64,000 bases of DNA from Bacteroidales bacterium (GCA_014800795.1 JAAVFL010000025.1:37469-101468); one strand, 5' to 3'. Shown: positions 8,790-18,310, numbered from the stretch's first letter. Numbers and translations: made by a program. Notes: a model not told the origin generated them from the sequence alone.

Positions 8790-9506
8790 TCAGACAAGAC
8801 GGCAACCGTCCGGTCCGCACACATGCGGACGTTCCCCTGACGTGGACTCTCCGACATCTTTCTGTCTCTTCAACTCACGCTCAAGAGCCGACTTGAAGCC
8901 ATCTTCCGACAATGCACCTGGAACGGCGAAACCTCCGTTGAAAACAATGTAGGGGACACCGTGAATGCCGCGCATGGTTGCCTCGCGCTCGTCAAAACGA
9001 ACATCATCGGTATATTTGTTTGATTCAAGTATCTTCCGGGTTTCCTCTCCATCCATCCCCACAGCTACAGCTTTGTTCACCAACACGTTGCGATCGGAAA
9101 GAACCATATTTTCAGTAAAGTAGGCTGCGAACAGAGCTTCGTTCAGCAGCTCAACAGTCTCGCGATCATATTTCTCCTCCGCAAACTTCATGAGACGGTG
9201 AGCATCAAGAGTATTTGAATATCTGGTAGTGGCATAGCGGAAATCAATGCCAGCCTCCCTTCCAAGCGCGGAGATATGCTCTATCTGCTTCTCTGCATCA
9301 GCAACCGACAGCCCATATTTCCTGGCGAAACGCTCGGGAGTGGTTGTTGTCACCTCTTTCGGCGCAGCAGGATCAAGCTCGAAAGCCCGGTAATCGATCC
9401 GGACGTCATTTTCAATACCAAGTTCACTGATCGCATGCTTCAGTCGTGTCTCGCCGATATAGCAGTAGGGGCACGCGAAATCGCTCCACACAGTTAGTGT
9501 CATCAT
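8790..9506 (-). CDS. DsbA-family oxidoreductase, FrnE-like
   Basis: A 238-residue thioredoxin-fold protein with no signal peptide, so cytoplasmic. It has the redox motif CPYC at about residues 17-20 and an all-helical insertion, followed by GIHGVPYIVFNGGFAVPGA, whose cis-proline VP is typical of FrnE/2-hydroxychromene-2-carboxylate isomerase relatives of DsbA. The C-terminus ends in CGPDGC, a second Cys pair also found in FrnE-like proteins. A role in cytoplasmic thiol or oxidative stress handling is likely. Confidence 0.85.
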   Translation of the reverse strand: MMTLTVWSDFACPYCYIGETRLKHAISELGIENDVRIDYRAFELDPAAPKEVTTTTPERFARKYGLSVADAEKQIEHISALGREAGIDFRYATTRYSNTLDAHRLMKFAEEKYDRETVELLNEALFAAYFTENMVLSDRNVLVNKAVAVGMDGEETRKILESNKYTDDVRFDEREATMRGIHGVPYIVFNGGFAVPGALSEDGFKSALERELKRQKDVGESTSGERPHVCGPDGCRLV

Positions 9507-9638
9507 TGCATATTCCTTTCTTTATTAGATAGTTAAATTGTAATTAGTAACTTGAGGCAGGACTCCTTTCAATATGAATAACGCATTTATTCGTAAAATG
9601 GTTGACCATACGGAGTTACATTTCTTATCATCCTGAAT

Positions 9639-9670
9639 TTTGTATCTGACGTAAAGAATGTGTAACTTTG
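9639..9670 (+). promoter_or_regulatory. Promoter of the MATE transporter gene
   Basis: TTTG (9639-9642), 20 bases, TAACTTTG (9663-9670): an exact match to the Bacteroidetes consensus. The expected start is near 9677, leaving a leader of about 120 bases before the ATG at 9796. Confidence 0.8.
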
Positions 9671-9795
9671 GAGCGCTCATCGGAGGGTCAGTAGTCGCAA
9701 CTATATGGCTGGATAAGATGTCGGGTGCGCCCGGTTGTCAGACATTTTTTCCGGTCATTTTTTATGTCCGGAGCAGAACTGCAAAGATTGAAAAT

Positions 9796-11145
9796 ATGAA
9801 GAATAATTCAACGACTGTAGGCCTCGACTACGAAAACGGGCGTGTTACCACTCTGTTCAGGAAAGTATTTCTACCTACCCTGTTAGGTATGATATTCAAT
9901 GCGCTAATCACGATTATTGACGGAATATTCGTAGGACGCGGTGTAGGTCCGCAAGGAATAGCTGCTGTGAATATCATAGCTCCGCTGTTCATGGTCACTA
10001 CAGGTATCGGTCTTATGTTCGGTATCGGAAGTTCGGTAATAGCTGGCATTGCACTCGCTTCCAAAGACTTTGCACGCGCCAACCGCTGTATATCTGCCGC
10101 TTTTGCTTTCTCCACAGCCCTGATCGGCATACTTGTGATCGGCGGAGCCATATTTACTGAAAAAATCGCGTATCTTTTGGGAAGTACGCAACTCCTCATG
10201 GACAAGGCTACCGATTACTTGCTCTATCTGCTTATCGGACTTATCCCACTGATGTGGCAAAGTATCGGAATGATGGTGATTCGTCTCGACGGTTCACCCA
10301 AATATGCCATGTTGTGCAATGCTATTCCCGCCATACTCAACATAATTCTCGACTGGTGGTTTGTGTTCCCTCTCGGAATGGGAGTGAAAGGTGCCGCACT
10401 GGCAACTTCAATCGCCTGCATAGTCGGAGGTATAATGGCCATAAGCTATTTCAGATTATCCAACATGCTCAGATTCACCTACCGTATGACCGGTTTCGCG
10501 AGCATAATCCGCAAAGAAATGATGATCGGATCATCGGCCTTCATTACCGAAATAGCCATGTCTGTGATGATGTTCACCGGTAACGTTGTCTTTATTCGCG
10601 CCTTTGGTGAGAACGGAGTGGCAGCGTACTCAATCGCGTGCTATCTGTTCCCGCTTATCTTTATGATAAATAATGCGGTAGCTCAATCAGCCCAACCCAT
10701 TATCAGCGTAAATTACGGCGCCGGAAACAACATGAGGGTAAAAGAGGCTCTGAAAGTAAGCTTGCGCGTAGCCGCACTTTGCGGCCTTACAGCTACGCTT
10801 GGCATAGGAATCGGCGCACGCCCTATTGTGTCGCTGTTCATCGCCACCGACAGCCCTGCTGCAATGATCGCGATAGTGGGCCTGCCATTGTATGCTACGT
10901 CCGCCATATTTTTCGCCCTCAACATAGCCTTCATAGGTTATTACCAGAGTGTAGGTAAATCGGTCATGGCCCTGATACTGACACTCCTTCGTGGAGTGGT
11001 TTTCCTGGTGCCCATGTTCTTTTTGCTGGCTCACCTCTTCCCTCAGTGGGGTATTTGGGCTGCAATCCCTGCATCGGAACTCCTCACTTTTGCAATCACC
11101 ATCATGAGTTTCCGGCGTATCCGTACTGATATTCCTGCTTCGTAA
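9796..11145 (+). CDS. MATE-family multidrug/metabolite exporter
   Basis: A 449-residue integral membrane protein with about twelve hydrophobic segments in two similar halves. It carries MATE-like stretches such as TLLGMIFNALITIIDGIFVG near the N-terminus and AQSAQPIISVNYGAG at the start of the second half. These cation-coupled antiporters export drugs or metabolites across the inner membrane. The start at 9796 is preferred over an in-frame ATG at 9658 because the strong promoter box ends at 9670, which places the earlier ATG upstream of the transcript. It is monocistronic, with a long hairpin after the stop. Confidence 0.9.
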   Translation: MKNNSTTVGLDYENGRVTTLFRKVFLPTLLGMIFNALITIIDGIFVGRGVGPQGIAAVNIIAPLFMVTTGIGLMFGIGSSVIAGIALASKDFARANRCISAAFAFSTALIGILVIGGAIFTEKIAYLLGSTQLLMDKATDYLLYLLIGLIPLMWQSIGMMVIRLDGSPKYAMLCNAIPAILNIILDWWFVFPLGMGVKGAALATSIACIVGGIMAISYFRLSNMLRFTYRMTGFASIIRKEMMIGSSAFITEIAMSVMMFTGNVVFIRAFGENGVAAYSIACYLFPLIFMINNAVAQSAQPIISVNYGAGNNMRVKEALKVSLRVAALCGLTATLGIGIGARPIVSLFIATDSPAAMIAIVGLPLYATSAIFFALNIAFIGYYQSVGKSVMALILTLLRGVVFLVPMFFLLAHLFPQWGIWAAIPASELLTFAITIMSFRRIRTDIPAS

Positions 11146-11172
11146 AGATACCTCACTTAACACACATACTTG

Positions 11173-11233
11173 ACCTGACACATAAACGCAGGCGCAACCT
11201 TCTGAAGATTGCGCCTGCGTTTATGTGTCAGGT
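11173..11233. terminator. 25-base-pair perfect hairpin after the MATE gene
   Basis: Arms 11173-11197 and 11209-11233 are perfectly complementary around an 11-base loop. There is no T-run on either strand. It sits between the MATE stop (11145) and the stop of a decayed gene on the other strand (11238), so it probably ended transcription from both sides. Confidence 0.6.
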
Positions 11234-11237
11234 AATG

Positions 11238-11514
11238 TCAGAGACTTTCCGTAAGAATTTCTATTACTTCATCACGTGTCAGGGTCTTATAACCGCTCTC
11301 AAGTATGATAGTGGCATCTGCTACGGATTCTATGTTATCGGTAGTAACCCCCAGGGAAGAGATTTCCGATGAAGCACCAATCTCCTTAATCCAGGCCCCA
11401 AGCGCATCAAGCCTTCGGCAAGATAATCGGAAGTGGAGTCGTCGTCGGCGGAAAAATACTGTTCCATAATAATATGGCTCATTGTATCGAAATAAGTCAG
11501 TCGTGGAAATTATT
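11238..11514 (-). pseudogene. Remnant of an iron-containing alcohol dehydrogenase
   Basis: The minus strand encodes a fragment like the internal region of YqhD/BDH-type iron alcohol dehydrogenases (FDTMSHIIMEQYFSADDD, then DYLAEGLMR). After an apparent deletion and a frame change near 11400 comes a typical C-terminus of the same family (WIKEIGA, then SLGVTTDNI, ending YKTLTRDEVIEILTESL and a TGA at 11238). The N-terminal NAD-binding part and the segment between the two pieces are missing, so the gene is non-functional. The assignment rests on motif memory rather than an alignment. Confidence 0.6.
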
Positions 11515-11678
11515 TTATATTATCCGTGAGCATACTTTCAGTCGGATTCTATTCGTAGATGAAGGATTGTAGCGAGCTACATGACTGAAGATTAGAAAAG
11601 TAGCCGGTAAAAGGAGGCCACGGACAATGTAAAGTCCGTTTTAATGCATTATACGTAATAATTTTCATGACTTACTTA
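11515..11678. other. Non-coding stretch between the decayed gene and the cupin gene
   Basis: No credible coding sequence. It contains one short hairpin (ACGGAC/GTCCGT, 11620-11639) followed by a few T residues on the plus strand, with no gene before it. Probably debris from the decayed dehydrogenase locus. Confidence 0.4.
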
Positions 11679-12506
11679 TCAGTCAAGTTTGCCATATTCC
11701 TCATCGCTGACTGGCTCAAGCCATACATTGTCGGTATTCTCGCCTGGAACACCGAAAGCCAGATGAGCGAACCAAGAGTCCTTTGCCGCTCCATGCCAAT
11801 GCTTCACATTTGCAGGAATATTGATCACGGTGCCGGGAAGTATCTCAACAGCAGGTTTCCCCTCTTCCTGATACCACCCGCGGCCGGCAACGCCTACCAA
11901 CATCTGTCCTCCGCCTTTTTCTGCCTTGTGAATATGCCAGTTGTTGCGGCATCCGGGTTCGAAAGTAACGTTTGCAAAAGGGATCTGGTCATTCGATATC
12001 TGCGCCAGATAACTGTTGCCGATAAAGTATCGGGCATAGGCCGTATTAGGTTCCCCGATCGGGAAAATCATCTCACGCTGGAACTGTGCCTTGGCATCGT
12101 CCCCCTCTATATCATCATTCCACACATCTTTGGCAAGACGGAAGGCTGCCCAGGCCTTCGGCCAACCAGCATAAAATGCTATATGGGTTATGATCTCAGC
12201 AGCTTCGGTTCGCGTGATGCCATTCTTCTTCGCTTCCTGAAGATGAAAGGTGAGCGATGAATCAGTAATTCCCTGAGATATCAGCGATGTTATTGTCACC
12301 AAACTTCGGTCGCGCAACGAAAGAAGATCGTTGCGGCTCCACACTTCTCCAAAAAGAATATCGTCATTCAGATGGGCAAACTCCGGAGCAAATTCTCCAA
12401 GCTGTTGATGCCCTGCGGTTTGTACTATTTTTTTCTGTTGTGCCATGGATGTTGATGTTAATGCCGACGCTACAGTCAGTATTATTACTATAATATTTCT
12501 ATTCAT
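11679..12506 (-). CDS. Secreted carboxymuconolactone decarboxylase-like/cupin fusion protein
   Basis: This 275-residue protein has a signal peptide (about residues 1-22, ending SMAQ). A carboxymuconolactone decarboxylase/AhpD-like helical domain follows (about residues 45-130, with LRDRSLVTITSLISQG and ITHIAFYAGWPKAWAA). The C-terminal half is a cupin barrel (about 160-260) with metal-ligand candidates in NNWHIHKAEKGGGQML and the His of NVKHWHGA. The AhpD-type CxxC redox pair is absent. CMD-cupin proteins are common in Bacteroidetes and often annotated as decarboxylases, but the reaction is not known. It appears monocistronic. Confidence 0.82.
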   Translation of the reverse strand: MNRNIIVIILTVASALTSTSMAQQKKIVQTAGHQQLGEFAPEFAHLNDDILFGEVWSRNDLLSLRDRSLVTITSLISQGITDSSLTFHLQEAKKNGITRTEAAEIITHIAFYAGWPKAWAAFRLAKDVWNDDIEGDDAKAQFQREMIFPIGEPNTAYARYFIGNSYLAQISNDQIPFANVTFEPGCRNNWHIHKAEKGGGQMLVGVAGRGWYQEEGKPAVEILPGTVINIPANVKHWHGAAKDSWFAHLAFGVPGENTDNVWLEPVSDEEYGKLD

Positions 12507-12605
12507 TATGATGTTTTGTATTTTGGCCGATATAGATATACTTCATATGCATATTTACCCTTGACAACTGAATTACATTCACACCGTTATATCGGTTTTA
12601 CAGGT

Positions 12606-13844
12606 TCAGCAAAGTGTAAGCCGCGACATTGAAGCTATCTGCGCGGCCGCACGCATTATATCATCAGAACTTATATTTTCAATCTCCGCACGCAGAGCGG
12701 CAGAAGACTGCAATACATCGGTGCGTAAAACCGTATTTGCTGCCGAAAGAATAGTCTGTTCTGTAGAGGCGCCAGCCACTACAAGCTGACCGAGATACTG
12801 CTTCTTGGCCGCCGACAGCCTGCGCTCTGACAGTGGAATTGTTTGCAGATCATTCACTAATCGTGATATGATCTCCTCACATCTGTCTCTGTCTTCAAGC
12901 GCGCATCCGAAGTAAATGGTGAACAGCCCTCCGTCCGACAACTGCGCGAGCGATGCATCCGCCGAATAAACCAGCCCGCGACGCTCGCGCAATTCGGTAT
13001 TCAGAAGCGAATTCATACCGGGGCCGCCGATTATGTTGGTAAGTAGTGCGAGTGCCGGACGCCAGGCCGGATTGTTGGCTGCGACTTCAGCCCCTATCAC
13101 AGTATGGGCCTGATGGGCACCGGTGTCACGCGATAACGCGAATTTTTCATTTGCCGTTCTCGCCGTTATTCCGGCCGACAGGTCTTCCGCAAAATCGGAA
13201 CCGCCGAATGCCTTCTCGAAATGGCGGGATATTATGGCGGCGGCAGTCGCCGGAGATTCCGGTCCTCCATAAAACAGAAGCATCCGCGATGGGATAAACA
13301 TCCTGTTCACAAACTCACGGCATACCTGCTGTGTGAATCCGTCGAGATTATCCTCTACCCCGAGAATGGAATGCCCCAATGTCGAGCCTGCGAAAATATG
13401 ATTCTCGAACTCATCGAAAACTAGTTCCGCCGGACTGTCGAGGTAACTGCTGATCTCTTCCCTTACTACCTCGCGCTCCTTCATGAGTTCTTTTTCCGGA
13501 AAAGATGGCGATGATGCCAGATCGGCGAGCAACTCCGCGCCTCGGGCGAGATTTCCTTTCGGAAATACGGTATAGAACGTAATATCTTCCTTGGTTGTAA
13601 AGGCATTGAGTTCACCTCCGACAGCTTCCATTCGGCTATTGATATGCCAGGAATGTCTCTTTGCGGTTCCTTTAAAAATGGTATGCTCTACGAAATGGGC
13701 AAGTCCATGGGTGCGAGGTGTAAATTCATATCGGCTCCCGGCCCTTACCGTGAATCCGAAACAACCGACGGATGTACGCATCTGCATACAGAGCAGACGA
13801 TGACCCGTGGGAAAAGTTATCAGTATATGTGGATTCTCTGCCAT
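12606..13844 (-). CDS. M16-family zinc metallopeptidase (insulinase/PqqL-like)
   Basis: A 412-residue M16 peptidase with the inverted zinc motif HFVEH in HGLAHFVEHTIFKG and the third ligand in the downstream VVREEISSY helix. The usual second, inactive-like half follows, with RRGLVYSADASL. It has no signal peptide and the length is normal for M16B enzymes. I chose the ATG at 13844, one base after the ispG TGA, rather than upstream alternatives at 13883 or 13901 that would run into ispG. Translational coupling with ispG is likely. The substrate, presumably peptides, is not known. Confidence 0.88.
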   Translation of the reverse strand: MAENPHILITFPTGHRLLCMQMRTSVGCFGFTVRAGSRYEFTPRTHGLAHFVEHTIFKGTAKRHSWHINSRMEAVGGELNAFTTKEDITFYTVFPKGNLARGAELLADLASSPSFPEKELMKEREVVREEISSYLDSPAELVFDEFENHIFAGSTLGHSILGVEDNLDGFTQQVCREFVNRMFIPSRMLLFYGGPESPATAAAIISRHFEKAFGGSDFAEDLSAGITARTANEKFALSRDTGAHQAHTVIGAEVAANNPAWRPALALLTNIIGGPGMNSLLNTELRERRGLVYSADASLAQLSDGGLFTIYFGCALEDRDRCEEIISRLVNDLQTIPLSERRLSAAKKQYLGQLVVAGASTEQTILSAANTVLRTDVLQSSAALRAEIENISSDDIMRAAAQIASMSRLTLC

Positions 13845-13845
13845 A

Positions 13846-15519
13846 TCATAGGAAATCCGAACTTGGTTCACGCCATACGCCATCGGCCTTAAGCAACTCA
13901 ATCATACGCTCCACAGCCTTCCCGGCAGGGATATTCTTTACAACCGCTACCTTACCGCGGTACAGACTGACATTTCCTTTGCCGGCGCCGACATATCCAT
14001 AGTCGGCATCGGCCATCTCGCCGGGGCCGTTTACGATACATCCCATTACGGCGATCTTTAGCCCGGTAAGATGGGATGTCGCACTCTTTACCTTCTGAAC
14101 TGTCTCGGCAAGATTGAAAAGGGTTCGCCCGCACCCGGGACACGATACGAACTCCGTTCGTGAAATCCTTCGTCGCGCCCCCTGAAGAATACCGAGCGCC
14201 AGGCGTACACGCTCCTCCTCAGTCATGCTGTCGGCCTGCAGATCAACTCCATCAAGCAGACCTCTCATAAGCAATGTGCCGAAGTCAGCGGATGCGCGTA
14301 TCACCACTTTCTCCGTAGCCAGACCATTGTAATCGAGCCGGGCTATCACCGGACTCATCACACCGGAAAGTGTAAGACGGTGAACCGCGGCACTGATCTC
14401 ACCTACACGATTAGGATGGCCGGATATCAGCATCAGAATCTTCCCGTCAACAGATGCCGGATCAAAGTTTTCAGAAAGAATTTCCTGTGCGGATACTTCC
14501 ACCACATCCCCCTCTATATTATCATATCCTGCAACAACAGGAACATGTCCACCTCCGCAATTACCGACAGCGGCTGTCCGGCGCCGGATCGAGGGGTCGG
14601 GATCCATCAAAGCCTCACAGCATTCAGCCTCGATTGCCGGCGCATCTTCACGCGAGGTTACATAATCAACAAGTTCACGGGCCACAGGTATCTCACATTC
14701 CGGATCTTCGCTGAGAGACACTCTGACGGTATCGCCTATACCCTCTGCCAAAAGTGTTCCGATACCCACGGCCGAGCGCACCCGGCCATCCTCACCGTCG
14801 CCGGCCTCTGTAACTCCGAGATGAAGGGGATAGTGCATCCCTTCCTTCTCCATTGCACGTACAAGCAAACGCACCGTATGAACCATCACCACCGTATTGC
14901 TCGCCTTTATCGAGATCACGATATCATGGAAGTCGTGCTTTCCCGCTACACGCAGAAATTCCATTGCGCTTTCTACCATTCCAGCCGGTGTGTCACCATA
15001 GCGGCTCATTATCCGGTCGGAAAGAGATCCGTGGTTCACTCCGATTCTGACTGCGGTTCCATGCTGTTTACAAAGATCCAGAAACGGTCCGAAAGTATTC
15101 TCTATCCTTTCAAGTTCTGCCGCATATTCCGCGTCGGTAAACTCAAGTTTTACGAACGTTCGTCCGGGATCAACAAAATTACCCGGATTAATACGCACTT
15201 TGTCAACCTCCGTCGCAGCTGCAAACGCTGCTTTTGGATTGAAATGAATGTCTGCGACCAAAGGCATCCCGCAACCGCTCGCACGCAACTTACGGCGTAT
15301 TTCACCCATCGCATGCGCTTCGCGCTCTCCCTGCGCTGTCAGGCGGTCGATATCGGCTCCGGCCGCCGCGATACGCAACGCCTGTGCCACAGACCCATCC
15401 ACATCTGTAGTTGAAGTATTATTCATCGACTGCAGGCGTATGGGGTTGCGTCCACCGGTCGGGACGCTCCCTATATGGGTCACGGAAGAATGGCGGCGTT
15501 TATAATCAAAGACACTCAT
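13846..15519 (-). CDS. ispG: 4-hydroxy-3-methylbut-2-enyl diphosphate synthase (IspG/GcpE)
   Basis: IspG converts methylerythritol cyclodiphosphate to HMBPP in the non-mevalonate isoprenoid pathway. The 557-residue protein is the long form with an extra domain between the TIM barrel and the iron-sulfur domain, as usual in Bacteroidetes and plants. The N-terminal barrel has PIRLQSMNNTSTTDVDG and DIHFNPKAA; the C-terminal 4Fe-4S domain has CPGCGRTLFNL and GCIVNGPGEMADADYGYVG. The usually conserved GADIVR reads GADIDR (about residue 51). The ATG at 15519 is preferred to a GTG two codons earlier. It lies 14 bases after purE. Confidence 0.95.
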   Translation of the reverse strand: MSVFDYKRRHSSVTHIGSVPTGGRNPIRLQSMNNTSTTDVDGSVAQALRIAAAGADIDRLTAQGEREAHAMGEIRRKLRASGCGMPLVADIHFNPKAAFAAATEVDKVRINPGNFVDPGRTFVKLEFTDAEYAAELERIENTFGPFLDLCKQHGTAVRIGVNHGSLSDRIMSRYGDTPAGMVESAMEFLRVAGKHDFHDIVISIKASNTVVMVHTVRLLVRAMEKEGMHYPLHLGVTEAGDGEDGRVRSAVGIGTLLAEGIGDTVRVSLSEDPECEIPVARELVDYVTSREDAPAIEAECCEALMDPDPSIRRRTAAVGNCGGGHVPVVAGYDNIEGDVVEVSAQEILSENFDPASVDGKILMLISGHPNRVGEISAAVHRLTLSGVMSPVIARLDYNGLATEKVVIRASADFGTLLMRGLLDGVDLQADSMTEEERVRLALGILQGARRRISRTEFVSCPGCGRTLFNLAETVQKVKSATSHLTGLKIAVMGCIVNGPGEMADADYGYVGAGKGNVSLYRGKVAVVKNIPAGKAVERMIELLKADGVWREPSSDFL

Positions 15520-15533
15520 CTGCACTTATCAAT

Positions 15534-16040
15534 TCAATTTACTTTGAAATCGTATTTTATCTCTTTAAGATCCTCGTTGGCTTTCACAATTTTCTTACCG
15601 AGACTGTCGCGCCAGGAGTCATAGCGCGAGGCAAGAGCCGTATCGGCCAAAGCGAGGATACGGGTGGCAAGCACTCCGGCATTCATCGCCCCGTCGATTC
15701 CTGTCGTCGCCACAGGAATGCCCGGGGGCATCTGGGCTATAGACAACAGGGCATCCTCACCCTGAAGGGTTGCGGACAGGGGGACACCAATTACCGGAAG
15801 AGCTGTGATAGCCGCTATCACTCCGGGCAAAGCCGCGGCCATTCCGGCCCCCGCTATGATTACCTTAACACCGCGACCGGATGCATTATGTGCGAAATCA
15901 GCTACCTCTTCAGGGGTCCGGTGGGCGGAAAGCGCCAGCATCTCGAACGGAATCTGCATGCTGTTGAGAAATTCCGCGGCTTTTTTCATCACGGGAAGAT
16001 CAGAAGTACTCCCCATTATAATACTCACTTGAGGATTCAT
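15534..16040 (-). CDS. purE: N5-carboxyaminoimidazole ribonucleotide mutase (PurE, class I)
   Basis: PurE rearranges N5-CAIR to CAIR in purine synthesis, acting with PurK, which is not in the window. The 168-residue protein has the class I signature MGSTSDLPVMKKA at the N-terminus, ALSAHRTPEE with the active-site His, and IAGAGMAAALPGVIAA for the nucleotide pocket. I use the ATG at 16040; a TTG at 16061 would add seven residues without support. It is followed closely by ispG, a neighbourhood I recall from other Bacteroidales. Confidence 0.95.
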   Translation of the reverse strand: MNPQVSIIMGSTSDLPVMKKAAEFLNSMQIPFEMLALSAHRTPEEVADFAHNASGRGVKVIIAGAGMAAALPGVIAAITALPVIGVPLSATLQGEDALLSIAQMPPGIPVATTGIDGAMNAGVLATRILALADTALASRYDSWRDSLGKKIVKANEDLKEIKYDFKVN

Positions 16041-16084
16041 ATAATTTATTTTATTTGTCAACTGAAATACTTAAACATTTCCTA

Positions 16085-16729
16085 TTACTGAAAATAAGGT
16101 ATCGACGCACCATGCATGAGCCATGCCGGAAGAAAAATGCACACGAAACCATTCAGAAATCCGGCTGCTACCTGCATCAGTGTATGGCGTTCAAGAATGA
16201 GACGCGAGGTGCATACACAACCTGCCACTATTACCACACTGATAAATTCCCATTGCAGATCGGTCACCGAGTTACCACTGCACATAAGGAAAAAAATCAT
16301 GGCGCAAAGACCACCTACACCCGTTGCATGCCCGCTTATTTTCCAACGGCTGTTGACCACTACAAGCACCAGCAAAGCAAGCGCTCCACCTTCCATAAAC
16401 ATCGACAGCCACAACGGAGCATGCACGCAATAGTAATAAATTCCCGTTGCCACATATCCTGCCATACATATGAGATAGGGCCATGTACGCTCCGTGCGTT
16501 CATTGAGCATCGGATCTTTCACCACTCCCGTGCGGGAAAGGAGAAATATTCCTATTACGGGCAAGACACATGTTGCCACGAAGGTCACAGACGTAACTAT
16601 TAGTTTTGCCTTGACAGGACTATAACAAAGATACGAAAGCCACATGGCCATCAGTATGCCATATGTCCCCATGAGCAATGGAGAAAATATTGTGGAAAAG
16701 AATTTTGCTATCGTTGTTGCCGTTTTCAT
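16085..16729 (-). CDS. PAP2-like integral membrane protein
   Basis: A 214-residue protein with about six membrane segments. The C-terminal half resembles a PAP2/acid phosphatase core: KISGHATGVGGL looks like the central SGH motif, and SRLILERHTLMQVAAGF like the final SR-X5-H-X3-D motif. In the latter, Gln (or the following residues) replaces the usual Asp. The first KX6RP motif is not clear, although LNERTERTWPYL might correspond to it. A lipid phosphatase or a catalytically altered relative is possible. It lies 44 bases upstream of purE and 63 after rpoN. Confidence 0.6.
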   Translation of the reverse strand: MKTATTIAKFFSTIFSPLLMGTYGILMAMWLSYLCYSPVKAKLIVTSVTFVATCVLPVIGIFLLSRTGVVKDPMLNERTERTWPYLICMAGYVATGIYYYCVHAPLWLSMFMEGGALALLVLVVVNSRWKISGHATGVGGLCAMIFFLMCSGNSVTDLQWEFISVVIVAGCVCTSRLILERHTLMQVAAGFLNGFVCIFLPAWLMHGASIPYFQ

Positions 16730-16792
16730 GTTTAATTTTCTGTTAACAATGAGTCGTCTGTCATTCTTGATTTCTTCTGCCGGATATTATTC

Positions 16793-18283
16793 TCAAACCT
16801 GTCGGCGCAGGCGAGCTACCTGAATCCCCATTCCCTCACGGTATTTCGCCACCGTGCGCCTGGCTATATCAAGGCCGGCATCAGCAAGGCGCTGTGTTAT
16901 TTCCCTGTCGCTCAGCGGATGGTGTTTATCCTCTCCCTCTATTGCCTCCCTTATCAAGGCCATAACTTTATTGGACGTCACAGAATCGTCGTCGTCGCGC
17001 AAACGCTCGTTAAAAAACTTTTTAAGCGGGTATATTCCCCTGAGAGTAGCCACATATTTCCCTTGGGTGGCACGTGAGATTACCGACAGGTCGTAACCGG
17101 TAAGGGCAGCGACATCTTTCAGAACCATCGGTTTTATATCCTCCTCATCCTCTGACAGGAAAAAATCGCGCTGTAGTTTCACTATGGCGCTCATAACATT
17201 GAAAAGGGTCTGCTGGCGCATATTCACCACCCTGATGAAATTACGTGCGTCGTCGCGTTTGGAGCGAATGAAAGCCCGGGCTTCATCGTGGTTCGGAACC
17301 GAGTCCGATGCAAGGACATCATCGTCGGCAAACGAACTTTCGATCCGCAGTTCCGGAACACGGTTGAGTGAACTCAAATGAATTACACCGTCGTCGGAAG
17401 CTTCTACAAAGAAATCTGGCGAAATTCCGCGGCTGCTGTCCTCCATTCTGCCGTCGGGCACTCCTCCCCCGGGTTTCGGATCAAGACGTAGTATTATTGC
17501 AGCAGCCTCGTTCACGTCATCTACCGAGATACCTAAACGCCCGGCTATGCGGCTGTAATGTTTTTTTGCGAGAAGATCGAAATTATTGGCTACGATTTCC
17601 ACTGCCGTCAACGTAGACGCCGTGCGTGGAAGCCGCCGCAGCTGCAGAAGCAGGCAATCACGAAGATCAGTGGCTCCCACACCAGCGGGATCAAGTCCTC
17701 TTACCATCTCCAGAATCCGATCCATCTCTTCCATATCCACATCCTCACCCTGATGTATGGCTATATCATCCGCTATCGCCTGAAGCGAGCGTGTAAGATA
17801 TCCGTTTGGATCTATGTTACCGACAATATAACGTGCCACACGCATCCCTTTCTCATCAAGCGGCAACTCGGCCACCTGCCTCATAAGACGCTCGGTAAGT
17901 CCCTCGCCATCGGCTCCCACTGACTGTTCGGGATACTGCATGTCACGCGCGTATGTTCCCCTGTAAACCGGAATATGCAGCAGTTCATGGCTCTGTCCGG
18001 TATCGAGGTAACCGGGCATTTCATCTTCGGAGCTGAAATCGGCCCTCTGCATCTCATCGGAACTCTCTGTAAATTTATCACCGTCTTCGGTCACCGTTTC
18101 CGCATCGGCACCTTCCTGCATATGCGAATCATCAACCGCTTCAAGAGCCGGCATTTCATCAAGAGCGCGGTGAACCTCATCCTCCATCTCGGGACCGGTC
18201 ATCTCAAGCATGCGCACGAACTGCACCTGCAGCGGCGTAAGCCTCTGCGTCTGTTTTATTTCAGTTGTTATACGCTGCTTCAT
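16793..18283 (-). CDS. rpoN: RNA polymerase sigma-54 factor
   Basis: A 496-residue sigma-54. Region I, the activator-interacting domain, is near the N-terminus (TQRLTPLQVQFVRMLEMTG), followed by an acidic region II of about 90 residues. The core-binding domain has LDEKGMRVARYIVGNIDPNG, and the C-terminal DNA-binding domain ends with the RpoN box ARRTVAKYRE, which reads the -24 element. I use the ATG at 18283 because the preceding codon is TTG. No sigma-54 activator ATPase is encoded in the window. It sits 27 bases downstream of the HD-domain gene in a minus-strand housekeeping run. Confidence 0.95.
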   Translation of the reverse strand: MKQRITTEIKQTQRLTPLQVQFVRMLEMTGPEMEDEVHRALDEMPALEAVDDSHMQEGADAETVTEDGDKFTESSDEMQRADFSSEDEMPGYLDTGQSHELLHIPVYRGTYARDMQYPEQSVGADGEGLTERLMRQVAELPLDEKGMRVARYIVGNIDPNGYLTRSLQAIADDIAIHQGEDVDMEEMDRILEMVRGLDPAGVGATDLRDCLLLQLRRLPRTASTLTAVEIVANNFDLLAKKHYSRIAGRLGISVDDVNEAAAIILRLDPKPGGGVPDGRMEDSSRGISPDFFVEASDDGVIHLSSLNRVPELRIESSFADDDVLASDSVPNHDEARAFIRSKRDDARNFIRVVNMRQQTLFNVMSAIVKLQRDFFLSEDEEDIKPMVLKDVAALTGYDLSVISRATQGKYVATLRGIYPLKKFFNERLRDDDDSVTSNKVMALIREAIEGEDKHHPLSDREITQRLADAGLDIARRTVAKYREGMGIQVARLRRQV

Positions 18284-18310
18284 CAACCTTAATGGTTCTT
18301 CATCCGGTTA

